DNA of 64,000 nucleotides from Streptococcus mitis (GTDB lineage: Bacteria > Bacillota > Bacilli > Lactobacillales > Streptococcaceae). The position numbers and the translations under genes are program-made. The DNA is taken from NCBI RefSeq assembly GCF_946190275.1, contig NZ_CAMHZQ010000001.1:124001-188000 (forward strand), read 5' to 3'. The notes under the pieces are model-generated. The model did no database searches and was not told the DNA's origin. It saw nothing but the letters and a program-made list of their open reading frames with translations. The number at the start of each line of letters is the position of its first letter. Within the stretch, counting starts at the first letter, position 1. Below are positions 8,430-20,539 of the stretch, one piece after another.

Positions 8430-8558
8430 GTTGCATCATCCCTTGCCGTTTTGGCATTTAGTTTGGCTCTTCCTGTTTTGGTAGCTTCTCACCGTGGTGG
8501 CGAGTGGACCTATGGAGGCTATCGTGATCCAAATAATTGGGGAGCAAATTACATTTGA
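8430..8558 (+). pseudogene. Lactococcin-972-family bacteriocin, start lost and 3' truncated
   Basis: The frame beginning at 8430 reads VASSLAVLAFSLALPVLVAS, a secretion signal, then HRGGEWTYGGYRDPNNWG, which resembles the N-terminal part of mature lactococcin-972-like bacteriocins. An in-frame TAA lies upstream with no start codon between, and TGA at 8556 ends the frame before the expected remaining half of the mature domain. The two intact genes downstream are the usual partners of this bacteriocin class, which supports the family call. Confidence 0.75.
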
Positions 8559-8626
8559 TGCGGGATGGTAAAGAATAATTGAAGAAGATTCTTTTATCAA
8601 TAGTTTAGTAAGCTTGTTAGTTTATA

Positions 8627-8650
8627 GAGGGCAGGGGTATTTCTGCCTTC
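8627..8650 (+). terminator. Hairpin between bacteriocin remnant and its transport genes
   Basis: GGCAG and CTGCC pair around GGGTATTT and are followed by TTCTGTTTTA. It ends 23 bases before the next ATG and could act as an attenuator giving more bacteriocin than transporter transcript in the intact ancestor. Confidence 0.45.
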
Positions 8651-8673
8651 TGTTTTAGAATAAGGAATGCACT

Positions 8674-10689
8674 ATGAAAAAATTATTTATACTCATATCC
8701 AACCTGCTTGCTAGTTTGTTCTTTGTTTGGATATTTACCATTTGGACTGATACATATGTCTCCCATTATTACCCCAACGTTGTTGTACATGATTCTTCCC
8801 CTGAAACAACTTTTCAGCATGTTGCTACACGCTTGGAAAAACTAGCAGAAGAAACGGATAGCTTTATTGCGATTCAACACCAGGATCCTAACTCAGAAGG
8901 TACTCCAGTGTTTTCTTATACGACCTTTGGGAACGGAAAGTTGCCTGATGGGCTACAGGAAAAAAATCTAGAAGATGCTCAAAGTAGTAGTGTTGAAACA
9001 AACTATTTTGTATTCGATGGAAACCTAGATATTCACTTGCTAAGAGAGGAGCTAAGTCAACTTGGCTTGACTAACATGCACCTGACAATTCCATCTAAAC
9101 TATCTACGTTAATGGCTATCTTTAGTAACGGATTTCAGTTAATCAGTTTATTGATTTTCATCTTAACCTTTGGAGCACTGACTTTAATTAGTCAAATTAG
9201 CCAATTACGGTCGTCGGGCATTCGCCTCATTTCAGGAGAGAAACGGTGGTCCATTTTCCTTAGACCAGTTGGTGAGGATTTGAAAGGGATAGCTGTTGGT
9301 TTCAGTTTAGCTGGCGTGCTCGCCATTCTTATGCAAAAAATTCTGTCGCTTCCAACGCAATCCCTAATGACCATAGGAGCAGGCTTGCTCAGTTATAATC
9401 TCATCTTGTTGTCGATCTCCCTGTTTTTCGCTCAACTCTTCGCAGTTGGGATAAAAAAGATACACCTGATGCAGATTATAAAAGGGCAAGTGCCTGTCAG
9501 AGGAATCATTAGTTTGATTTTAATCGGTCAACTATTAGCGATTATTATTGTAACGCTGGGAATAGGGAGTAGCTTAAAGTATTCCCAAGCCTGGCAACAG
9601 CATCGGATTGGACAAGAGGCTTGGAGCCAGGAAAGGCAACTGATTACCCTATCATTCAGCCGTGAAGGAACGAGTCCTGGTTTTGATGAACAAGCTCAAA
9701 GGAAACTCAGAACTTGGTATCAATTGATGGATCTGGCTGTTTCAGAACAAAAGGCTTTCTTATCTAGACACCAGTTAATTGACCGTTCTTTGCAAAATGG
9801 CATGGCTTCCTCCAAAAACTTGACAACCTCTACAGAATGGCACGATTACAGCCCAAATGGCAATGTCCTTATCGTCACACCGCAATACTTGGAGCGTCAA
9901 AACATTCCTGTAGATACAACTATTGAGCAAAAGATGAATCACCTTGATGTAGGGGAGTTTGTCTTATTGCTGCCTGAACACCTCCGTTCAGAGGAAGAAC
10001 ATTATAAATCTGTTTTTGAAGACGACTTAACCAGTCGCATGTCTAGTCAAGATGAACGACAGCAAATGACTGCTACGGTAGGTTATTTGGAATCAGGTCA
10101 GGATCGTTTTGTGTATAATACGACCCCTATTTCTTACCAGCAGTTTTTGAAAGATCCAATCATCATTGTTATAACACCCCAATCAACTGGTCCACAGTCC
10201 ATTTTGTTTTGGGTAGACGCAGTACAGAACTACGTTCTCTTTAATCAATTGTCTGATGCCCAGGAGCTTATCCAGAGACAAGGCATTGAAAATTGGGTCT
10301 CAGAAATGCAAACAGGTTACCACAACTACATCACATTATTGGATAATATCCAGAGGGAACGTTGGGTAATGCTAGCAGGAGCTGTGCTTGGGATTGCAAC
10401 TTCAATCTTGTTGTTTAACACTATGAATAGGCTCTACTTTGAAGAATTTAGACGTGCCATTTTTATCAAACGCATTGCAGGTCTCAGGTTCTTAGAAATC
10501 CATCGCACTTATCTCTTTGCTCAACTGGGTGTGTTTTTACTGGGATTTATTGCGAGTGTATTTCTTATGGTAGAGATAGTAGTTGCTTTCTTAGTCTCGT
10601 TACTCTTTACTGGTCTATCTCTTTTACAGTTACATGTCCAAATGCAGAAAGAAAACAAGATGTCCATGCTTGTTTTGAAGGGAGGTTAA
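8674..10689 (+). CDS. Bacteriocin-associated integral membrane protein (lactococcin-972 group)
   Basis: The 671-residue protein has an N-terminal helix (residues 5-25), a roughly 120-residue extracellular stretch, four helices around residues 155-310, a long extracellular domain (about 310-560) and three or four C-terminal helices. This matches the DUF1430 / 7TM membrane proteins that sit between lactococcin-972-like peptides and their ABC ATPase and are proposed to act in export or immunity. It resembles a FtsX/MacB-type permease in layout. It is 1 base away from the ATPase gene and its frame is open throughout, although the bacteriocin gene before it is broken; it may now serve only for immunity. 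Confidence 0.85.
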   Translation: MKKLFILISNLLASLFFVWIFTIWTDTYVSHYYPNVVVHDSSPETTFQHVATRLEKLAEETDSFIAIQHQDPNSEGTPVFSYTTFGNGKLPDGLQEKNLEDAQSSSVETNYFVFDGNLDIHLLREELSQLGLTNMHLTIPSKLSTLMAIFSNGFQLISLLIFILTFGALTLISQISQLRSSGIRLISGEKRWSIFLRPVGEDLKGIAVGFSLAGVLAILMQKILSLPTQSLMTIGAGLLSYNLILLSISLFFAQLFAVGIKKIHLMQIIKGQVPVRGIISLILIGQLLAIIIVTLGIGSSLKYSQAWQQHRIGQEAWSQERQLITLSFSREGTSPGFDEQAQRKLRTWYQLMDLAVSEQKAFLSRHQLIDRSLQNGMASSKNLTTSTEWHDYSPNGNVLIVTPQYLERQNIPVDTTIEQKMNHLDVGEFVLLLPEHLRSEEEHYKSVFEDDLTSRMSSQDERQQMTATVGYLESGQDRFVYNTTPISYQQFLKDPIIIVITPQSTGPQSILFWVDAVQNYVLFNQLSDAQELIQRQGIENWVSEMQTGYHNYITLLDNIQRERWVMLAGAVLGIATSILLFNTMNRLYFEEFRRAIFIKRIAGLRFLEIHRTYLFAQLGVFLLGFIASVFLMVEIVVAFLVSLLFTGLSLLQLHVQMQKENKMSMLVLKGG

Positions 10690-10690
10690 T

Positions 10691-11323
10691 ATGATTGAAC
10701 TTAAACAGGTGAGTAAATCTTTTGGAGAACGAGAGTTATTTTCGAATCTTTCCATGACATTTGAGGCTGGAAAAGTCTATGCCTTAATTGGTTCAAGTGG
10801 TAGCGGAAAAACAACCTTGATGAACATGATTGGGAAATTAGAATCTTATGATGGGACGATTTTTTACCGAGGTAAAGACTTGGCCAATTATAAATCGAGT
10901 GATTTTTTCCGTCACGAATTGGGCTACCTCTTCCAGAACTTTGGCTTAATTGAAAACCAAAGTATTGAAGAAAACCTTAAGCTAGGTCTCATTGGTCAAA
11001 AGTTGAGTCGGTCGGAACAGCGGTTGAGGCAGAAGCAGGCTTTAGAACAGGTCGGCCTGGCTTATCTTAACCTAGATAAGCGCATCTTTGAGTTATCGGG
11101 CGGAGAATCGCAACGGGTTGCCTTGGCAAAAGTTATCTTAAAGAATCCACCATTTATTCTGGCAGATGAGCCAACAGCTTCAATAGACCCAGCAACCTCT
11201 CAGTTGATTATGGAGATTTTGCTATCTCTTCGAGATGATAATAGGCTAATCATTATCGCAACACATAATCCGGCAATTTGGGAGATGGCTGATGAAGTGT
11301 TCACGATGGATCGTCTGAAATAA
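10691..11323 (+). CDS. ABC transporter ATP-binding protein of the lactococcin-972 group
   Basis: The 210-residue protein is a single ABC ATPase domain with Walker A GSSGSGKTT (residues 34-42), Q-loop LFQNFGL, signature LSGGESQRVALAK, Walker B FILADEPTAS and switch His in IIATHN. It belongs to the small MacB/LolD-like class that powers mechanotransmission rather than bulk transport. With the preceding membrane protein (gap of 1 base) it forms one transporter. ATG at 10691 overlaps the purine-rich GGGAGG at the end of the upstream gene, so translation is coupled. Confidence 0.92.
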   Translation: MIELKQVSKSFGERELFSNLSMTFEAGKVYALIGSSGSGKTTLMNMIGKLESYDGTIFYRGKDLANYKSSDFFRHELGYLFQNFGLIENQSIEENLKLGLIGQKLSRSEQRLRQKQALEQVGLAYLNLDKRIFELSGGESQRVALAKVILKNPPFILADEPTASIDPATSQLIMEILLSLRDDNRLIIIATHNPAIWEMADEVFTMDRLK

Positions 11324-11463
11324 AAATCCTTGTTTTTAATTGCACGATGAGTTACTGAAATATTATCATGAATCAATAATTGGAGTTAATTTAGAATTGT
11401 ACTTTATTAATATTGAGGTAACTTTTTCTTGATAAAGGAAGGAATAGTGGAGAGGAAGTTAGA

Positions 11464-11742
11464 ATGAAAAAATTCGACAATTATATTATTGAGAAGCCTT
11501 GCGATTCTAATTCAGATAAACTGCAAAAAATCTTAATAATTGAAAGTTTGGTAGATGATATTTTGCAATTTTCTCTCAGAATCAATAACAGTGTAGGAGA
11601 GATTTTCCTCCTACAACCGTTTCAAAAGAAAACTATCTTTATTCCATGTTATTTTGAGGAAGATATTGTGAAAGTCAAAGATGATGATAAAGTTGAGTGG
11701 AATTTGTTAGAATTTCAAAAATTTAGAGCATTTTTGGCTTAG
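11464..11742 (+). CDS. Small hypothetical protein
   Basis: A 92-residue frame starts at an ATG with GAGAGGAAG 8 bases upstream. The product is soluble, mixed-charge, begins MKKFDNYIIEKPCDSNSDKL and has no membrane helix or recognised domain. It is 140 bases after the bacteriocin ABC ATPase in the same direction and may be part of the same accessory island, perhaps an immunity-type protein, but nothing in the sequence shows that. Confidence 0.5.
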   Translation: MKKFDNYIIEKPCDSNSDKLQKILIIESLVDDILQFSLRINNSVGEIFLLQPFQKKTIFIPCYFEEDIVKVKDDDKVEWNLLEFQKFRAFLA

Positions 11743-11814
11743 TAATCTGTGTTGAAAGCTCAAAACCTATGGTAAAAAAGTAGCTTTGAAAACGTATTGC
11801 CTCCAAAGATTTAG

Positions 11815-11940
11815 TTAAATAATGATTTAACACAAAAAGAAATTATTGAAGTTCTGGAAAGATGTTGTTTCAGTATTGAGAAAAGGTGGGAAAAACTTGC
11901 GATTTTCACAGAGAAAGGAAGAAAAAGTATAGAAATATAA
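11815..11940 (+). pseudogene. Fragment of an unidentified coding sequence
   Basis: Forty-one codons without stop read LNNDLTQKEIIEVLERCC... and end GRKSIEI then TAA. There is no start codon and an in-frame TAG precedes it. The helical, charged composition looks like real protein sequence and suggests the C-terminus of a lost gene of the bacteriocin island. Its family is not recognised. Confidence 0.4.
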
Positions 11941-12064
11941 TCAATTGAAACAAGAACAGGACAAAAGAACCTTTTGTGCCATATTTTTCTCCTTTCGCTT
12001 TACAATTGGCTTGAATACCTTTATTGTATCGCGTTTGGAGTTTTTTGGTATAACCTTCGACGCG

Positions 12065-12088
12065 CACCCACATAGTGGGTGTTTTTTT
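12065..12088 (+). terminator. Terminator-like hairpin
   Basis: CACCCA and TGGGTG pair around CATAG and are followed by seven T on the plus strand. It would stop transcription coming from the bacteriocin island before ndk. Confidence 0.6.
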
Positions 12089-12133
12089 GTCTCGCACCTA
12101 ACGGAGCGAGACGAACTAATAGTCACTTAATCA

Positions 12134-12178
12134 AAAAACGCACCATATCAAAAACTAAAAAGTTTGATATCATGCGTC
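12134..12178 (-). terminator. ndk terminator
   Basis: On the minus strand ACGCATGATATCAAA and TTTGATATGGTGCGT form a long stem with a two-base internal mismatch, followed by TTTTTT. It lies about 75 bases beyond the ndk stop. Confidence 0.75.
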
Positions 12179-12249
12179 ATGTCTTAAACTAATTGACTGT
12201 ACTTTCTATTCAAATGAGCTTTTAACCAATTGATTGAACCAATCCACTC

Positions 12250-12663
12250 TTAAAACCAAAGAGCAATTTCTCGCTTAGCTGACTCTTCTGAATCTGAACC
12301 ATGTACAACATTTTGAATAGCTTGGTTTTCACTAGCAGCTTTTGCAAAATCACCTCGAATCGTTCCTGGTAAAGCTTCTTCTGGACGAGTTGCTCCCATC
12401 ATGGTCCGCCAAGTTTCGATTACTTTGGGACCAGAAATGATGCCTACAAGGATTGGTCCTGAAGTCATAAATTCACGAATCGGTGGGTAAAAACTCTGAC
12501 CAACCAAGTCCTGATAGTGCTGATCAATTAACTCTTCTGAAACCTTTGTACGCAACTCCAATTTTTCGATTGTAAATCCACGTTGTTCGATGCGTTTCAA
12601 CACCTCACCTACTAGTCCTCTTTTTACACCATCTGGTTTAATGATAAAAAATGTTTGTTCCAT
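12250..12663 (-). CDS. ndk: Nucleoside diphosphate kinase
   Basis: The 137-residue protein has the NDK fold signatures: N-terminal [19 protein letters not shown], the [24 protein letters not shown] nucleotide-binding region and the active-site motif [20 protein letters not shown] with the phosphohistidine. It transfers the gamma phosphate from ATP to other nucleoside diphosphates in the cytoplasm. GGAGACGGGG precedes the ATG. An extended -10 (TGGTAAAAT, minus strand, about 12702-12694) lies in the 108-base gap after rpoC, so it likely has its own promoter. Adjacent to rpoC as in pneumococcus. Confidence 0.97.
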   Translation of the reverse strand: MEQTFFIIKPDGVKRGLVGEVLKRIEQRGFTIEKLELRTKVSEELIDQHYQDLVGQSFYPPIREFMTSGPILVGIISGPKVIETWRTMMGATRPEEALPGTIRGDFAKAASENQAIQNVVHGSDSEESAKREIALWF

Positions 12664-12739
12664 CCCCGTCTCCTTTGTCAGCTTCTTTCTTTTATTTTAC
12701 CACATTTCATGGAAAAATGGAGAAAGTTTTCAGAAAAGA

Positions 12740-12764
12740 GAAAGAGAACCCGAAGGCTCTCTCA
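12740..12764 (-). terminator. rpoC terminator with UUCG loop
   Basis: The minus strand has GAGAGAGCC-TTCG-GGTTCTCTTTC, a stem with a stable tetraloop, directly after the rpoC stop and followed by a T-rich tract. Confidence 0.7.
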
Positions 12765-12771
12765 TTCTCTC

Positions 12772-15700
12772 TTATTCTACTGTTTCTTCCACAGTTTCAA
12801 CGGCAGTATCCACAACTACTTCTGTTATTTCTTCATTTCCTTCTTCCTCTACTGGAGGATTAAGATATTCTTCTTCGTTGACAGCATGTGGTTCAAGGTT
12901 ACGGTAACGAGCCATACCAGTACCTGCTGGGATGATCTTACCGATGATAACATTTTCTTTAAGTCCAAGGAGATGGTCTTTCTTACCACGGATAGCCGCG
13001 TCAGTAAGGACACGAGTTGTTTCCTGGAAGGAAGCCGCTGACAAGAAACTGTTTGTTTCAAGTGAGGCTTTGGTAATTCCCATAAGGACTGGGCGACCTG
13101 TCGCTGGAACACCACCTGCGATAAGGACATCTTTGTTGGCATCTGTAAAGTCGTTGATATCCATGAGGGTACCCATGAGAAGGTCTGTATCTCCTGGATC
13201 CATGACACGGACTTTACGGATCATTTGACGAACCATTACCTCGATGTGTTTGTCACCGATTTCTACCCCTTGACTACGGTAAACTTTTTGTACTTCACCG
13301 AGAAGGTAAGTTTCAACTGACAAGACATCACGAACTGCAAGGAGACGTTTTGGTTGGATAGAACCTTCTGTAAGAGCAGCACCACGCGCTACTTGGTCTC
13401 CAACTTCAACACGCATACGAGCTGTAAATGGAACGACATATTCACCTTCGCCAGTTTCACCCTTAACAAAGACTTTCTTAGTACGAGTTGATGCATCTTC
13501 TTCGATAGCGGTAACTTGTCCTTTAACCTCTGTGATAACCGCTTCCCCTTTAGGATTGCGGGCTTCAAAGATTTCTTGGACACGAGGAAGACCCTGAGTG
13601 ATATCGGTATTTGAGGCAACCCCACCCGTGTGGAAGGTACGCATTGTAAGCTGTGTACCAGGTTCCCCGATAGATTGGGCAGCGATTGTACCTACTGCTT
13701 CACCAACTTCAACCGCATCACCAGTCGCCAAGTTGATACCGTAACAGTGACGGCAAACACCATGACGAGTATTACATGTAAATACAGAGCGGATAGTCAC
13801 TTCTTCCACACCAGCATTGACAATTTCACGCGCCTTGTCTTCTGTAATCAACTCATTTGGACCAATGATTACTGCACCAGTTTCAGGATGTTTAACAGTT
13901 TTCTTAGTATAACGACCGTTGAGACGCTCCTCGAGAGACTCGATCATCTCTTTTCCTTCTGCGATAGAGCGGATCAAGAGACCACGGTCTGTTCCACAGT
14001 CATCCTCACGGATGATAACGTCTTGGGCAACGTCAACCAAACGACGAGTCAAGTAACCTGAGTCGGCTGTCTTAAGGGCCGTATCGGTCATACCTTTACG
14101 GGCACCGTGAGTTGAGAAGAACATTTCGAGTACTGACAAACCTTCACGGAAGTTTGAAAGGATTGGCAATTCCATGATACGTCCATTCGGAGCAGCCATC
14201 AGACCACGCATACCGGCAAGCTGTGAGAAGTTTGAGATGTTACCACGGGCTCCAGAGTCCATCATCATAACGATTGGGTTCTTAGGATCTTGGTTGGCAA
14301 TCAAGCGTTTCTCCAATTTTTCACGGGCAGCACGCCATTCAGCTGTAACAGCATTGTAACGCTCGTCGTCTGTGATCATACCACGACGGAATTGTTTTGT
14401 GATTTGTTCTACACGTTTGTGTGATTCTTCAATGATTTCAGCCTTGTCATCAACGACTGGGATATCGGCAATACCCACTGTCAACCCTGCAAGAGTTGAG
14501 TGGTGGTAACCGAGGTTCTTCATACGGTCAAGTAGGGCAGAAGTTTCTGTCGTACGGAAACGTTTGAAGATTTCAGCGATGATATTTCCAAGGTTTTTCT
14601 TCTTGAATGGAGGGTTGAGTTCAAGTTTGCTGATTGCTTCCTTGATATCTCCACCAAGTGGCAAGAAGTATTTAGCTGGAACGCCTTCTGTCAAGTTGGC
14701 ATTGTTTGGTTCTTGCAAGTATGGTAGACCCTCTGGCATGATGTCGTTGAAAAGGATTTTACCAACTGTTGTAAGCAAGACCTTGTGTTTTTGCTCTTCT
14801 GTCCAAGGCTTGTTGAGGCTGTCTGTTGCGATACCAACACGTGAGTGAAGGTGAACATAACCATTACGGTAAGCCATAACCGCTTCGTCACGGTCTTTGA
14901 AGACCATTCCTTCACCTTCACGACCAGCTTCTTCCATAGTCAAGTAGTAGTTACCCAAAACCATGTCCTGTGATGGAGTAACAACTGGTTTACCATCTTT
15001 CGGGTTCAAGATGTGCTCAGCAGCGAGCATCAAGATACGAGCTTCTGCTTGAGCTTCTTCTGAAAGCGGTACGTGGATGGCCATTTGGTCCCCGTCAAAG
15101 TCGGCATTGTAGGCTTCACAGACAAGCGGGTGCAAGCGAAGGGCCTTACCATCAATCAAGACTGGCTCGAAGGCTTGGATACCCAAACGGTGAAGGGTCG
15201 GTGCGCGGTTAAGAAGTACTGGGTGTTCTTTGATCACTTCTTCAAGGATATCCCAGATACGCTCATCTCCGCGTTCCACCAAGCGTTTAGCTGCTTTGAC
15301 GTTTTGTACGATATCACGCGCAACGATTTCACGCATAACGAATGGTTTAAAGAGCTCGATTGCCATTTCACGTGGCACACCACATTGGTACATTTTAAGA
15401 GTTGGACCAACAGCGATAACGGAACGTCCTGAGAAGTCAACACGTTTACCGAGCAAGTTTTGACGGAAGCGTCCTTGTTTCCCTTTAAGCATGTGGCTCA
15501 ATGATTTAAGAGGACGGCTACCTGGTCCTGTGATTGGACGACCACGACGACCATTGTCAATCAAAGCGTCAACCGCTTCTTGAAGCATACGCTTCTCATT
15601 TTGAACGATAATACCTGGTGCATTCAACTCGAGCAAACGAGCCAAACGGTTGTTACGGTTGATAACACGGCGGTAAAGGTCATTCAAGTCAGATGAGGCA

Positions 15701-16449
15701 AAACGGCCACCATCCAACTGCAACATTGGACGAAGATCTGGTGGAATAACTGGAAGGATGTTGAGAATCATCCATTCAGGTTTGTTTCCAGACTTGTAAA
15801 AGGCATCCAAAACATCCAAACGACGGATGGCTTTGACACGTTTTTGTCCAGTAGCTGTTTTCAACTCTTCTTTGAGTTCAGCAATTTCTTTTTCAAGATC
15901 TACCTGTTTCAAGAGGTCTTGGATGGCTTCGGCACCCATTTTGGCAACGAATGATCCATAACCATACTCACGCAAGCGCTCACGGTATTCGCGTTCTGTC
16001 ATGATAGACTTGTGCTCAAGTGGTGTATCCTTTGGATCAATCACGACATAAGCCGCAAAGTAGATAACTTCCTCGAGGGCACGAGGGCTCATATCAAGGG
16101 TCAAGCCCATACGGCTTGGAATCCCCTTGAAGTACCAGATGTGAGATACAGGAGCTTTCAACTCAATGTGCCCCATACGCTCACGACGAACTTTTGTACG
16201 CGTTACTTCAACCCCACAACGGTCACAAACAATTCCTCTGTAACGAATGCGTTTGTACTTACCACAAGCACATTCCCAGTCTTTTGTAGGTCCAAAGATA
16301 ACTTCATCAAAGAGACCTTCACGTTCTGGTTTCAAGGTACGGTAATTGATTGTTTCAGGTTTTTTGACTTCTCCATAAGACCATGAACGGACTTTGCTTG
16401 GAGAAGCTAGGGTGATTTGCATACTTTTAAAACGATTTACATCAACCAC
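12772..16449 (-). CDS. rpoC: RNA polymerase beta' subunit
   Basis: The 1225-residue protein shows the beta' landmarks: N-terminal zinc ribbon [20 protein letters not shown] (about residues 60-79), the active-site [14 protein letters not shown] with the three catalytic Asp, the bridge-helix/trigger-loop region [19 protein letters not shown] and [15 protein letters not shown], and the second zinc site [13 protein letters not shown]. It is the catalytic partner of RpoB in core RNA polymerase. It follows rpoB by 32 bases in the same operon. The acidic C-terminal tail is variable among streptococci. Confidence 0.99.
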   Translation of the reverse strand: MVDVNRFKSMQITLASPSKVRSWSYGEVKKPETINYRTLKPEREGLFDEVIFGPTKDWECACGKYKRIRYRGIVCDRCGVEVTRTKVRRERMGHIELKAPVSHIWYFKGIPSRMGLTLDMSPRALEEVIYFAAYVVIDPKDTPLEHKSIMTEREYRERLREYGYGSFVAKMGAEAIQDLLKQVDLEKEIAELKEELKTATGQKRVKAIRRLDVLDAFYKSGNKPEWMILNILPVIPPDLRPMLQLDGGRFASSDLNDLYRRVINRNNRLARLLELNAPGIIVQNEKRMLQEAVDALIDNGRRGRPITGPGSRPLKSLSHMLKGKQGRFRQNLLGKRVDFSGRSVIAVGPTLKMYQCGVPREMAIELFKPFVMREIVARDIVQNVKAAKRLVERGDERIWDILEEVIKEHPVLLNRAPTLHRLGIQAFEPVLIDGKALRLHPLVCEAYNADFDGDQMAIHVPLSEEAQAEARILMLAAEHILNPKDGKPVVTPSQDMVLGNYYLTMEEAGREGEGMVFKDRDEAVMAYRNGYVHLHSRVGIATDSLNKPWTEEQKHKVLLTTVGKILFNDIMPEGLPYLQEPNNANLTEGVPAKYFLPLGGDIKEAISKLELNPPFKKKNLGNIIAEIFKRFRTTETSALLDRMKNLGYHHSTLAGLTVGIADIPVVDDKAEIIEESHKRVEQITKQFRRGMITDDERYNAVTAEWRAAREKLEKRLIANQDPKNPIVMMMDSGARGNISNFSQLAGMRGLMAAPNGRIMELPILSNFREGLSVLEMFFSTHGARKGMTDTALKTADSGYLTRRLVDVAQDVIIREDDCGTDRGLLIRSIAEGKEMIESLEERLNGRYTKKTVKHPETGAVIIGPNELITEDKAREIVNAGVEEVTIRSVFTCNTRHGVCRHCYGINLATGDAVEVGEAVGTIAAQSIGEPGTQLTMRTFHTGGVASNTDITQGLPRVQEIFEARNPKGEAVITEVKGQVTAIEEDASTRTKKVFVKGETGEGEYVVPFTARMRVEVGDQVARGAALTEGSIQPKRLLAVRDVLSVETYLLGEVQKVYRSQGVEIGDKHIEVMVRQMIRKVRVMDPGDTDLLMGTLMDINDFTDANKDVLIAGGVPATGRPVLMGITKASLETNSFLSAASFQETTRVLTDAAIRGKKDHLLGLKENVIIGKIIPAGTGMARYRNLEPHAVNEEEYLNPPVEEEGNEEITEVVVDTAVETVEETVE

Positions 16450-16481
16450 TATTTCTTCCCTTTCTATTCTAAGTGAACTGC

Positions 16482-20093
<3,612 letters not shown>

Positions 20094-20234
20094 GATGATT
20101 CTCCTTTGTAAATAAGTTCCAAGCCTTGTCAATCAGGCTTTCTAATCGTCATATGGTTGTAAAACCCCTATCACCGTGTCCTCTTGACGAATTTTCAGAA
20201 TCTTTAAGTCTTTGTTACAAATACTCAAAATCCT

Positions 20235-20290
20235 GAAAAAAAGCACAAAAAGAGCAGCTAAATCTGACTTTTTCAGAAGATTTAACTGCT
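20235..20290 (-). terminator. Terminator-like hairpin in the rpoBC leader
   Basis: On the minus strand AGCAGTTAAATCT and AGATTTAGCTGCT form a 13-bp stem with one mismatch, followed by a T-rich run (CTTTTTGTGCTTTTTTTC). It is downstream of the rpoB promoter and about 140 bases before rpoB, so it can only act as a leader attenuator or as a partial terminator. Confidence 0.6.
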
Positions 20291-20345
20291 GTGAGCCTTG
20301 TCTGGACAATATTTCAGACAAAACCTACGACAAATGATTACTCAT

Positions 20346-20374
20346 ATTATACCCTATTTAGCTAGATTTTTCAA
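20346..20374 (-). promoter_or_regulatory. rpoBC promoter
   Basis: Minus strand TTGAAA (20374-20369), 17-base spacer, TATAAT (20351-20346). The leader to the rpoB TTG is about 245 bases long. Confidence 0.75.
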
Positions 20375-20470
20375 GGGGATTAACGATTTTTTGACAAAAT
20401 CTTTTCCTATAAGAAATACTGGCTAAATCGTAGCAAAACCTGTTGCGATTTTTCTTTTATTTCAATTTCA

Positions 20471-20508
20471 AGAAAACGCTTGCATATTGTTTTACTACAT
20501 GCTATACT
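20471..20508 (+). promoter_or_regulatory. spuA promoter with overlapping CcpA cre site
   Basis: TTGCAT (20480-20485), 17 bases, TATACT (20503-20508). AGAAAACGCTTGCA at 20471-20484 fits the cre consensus at all but the first base and covers the -35, so CcpA would repress spuA when preferred sugars are available. Confidence 0.75.
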
Positions 20509-20539
20509 GATATAGAAATTTATTGATTGGAGAATCATT

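Larger units (their letters stand above)
11743..12249. other. Intergenic region with gene debris and hairpins
   Basis: The 507-base stretch holds a short decayed frame on the plus strand (11815-11940), a hairpin with T run at 12065-12088, an adjacent GTCTCG/CGAGAC inverted repeat (about 12089-12112) and the ndk terminator. On the minus strand a 13-codon frame (11982-11941, MAQKVLLSCSCFN) has a good AAAGGAG 5 bases before its ATG; I do not regard it as an established gene. Confidence 0.5.

Noticed and set aside
20094..20132. Longer rpoB start at ATG 20132
   Set aside because: It would place the AAAGGAG ribosome binding site inside the coding region; the TTG at 20093 gives the standard 1203-residue protein.
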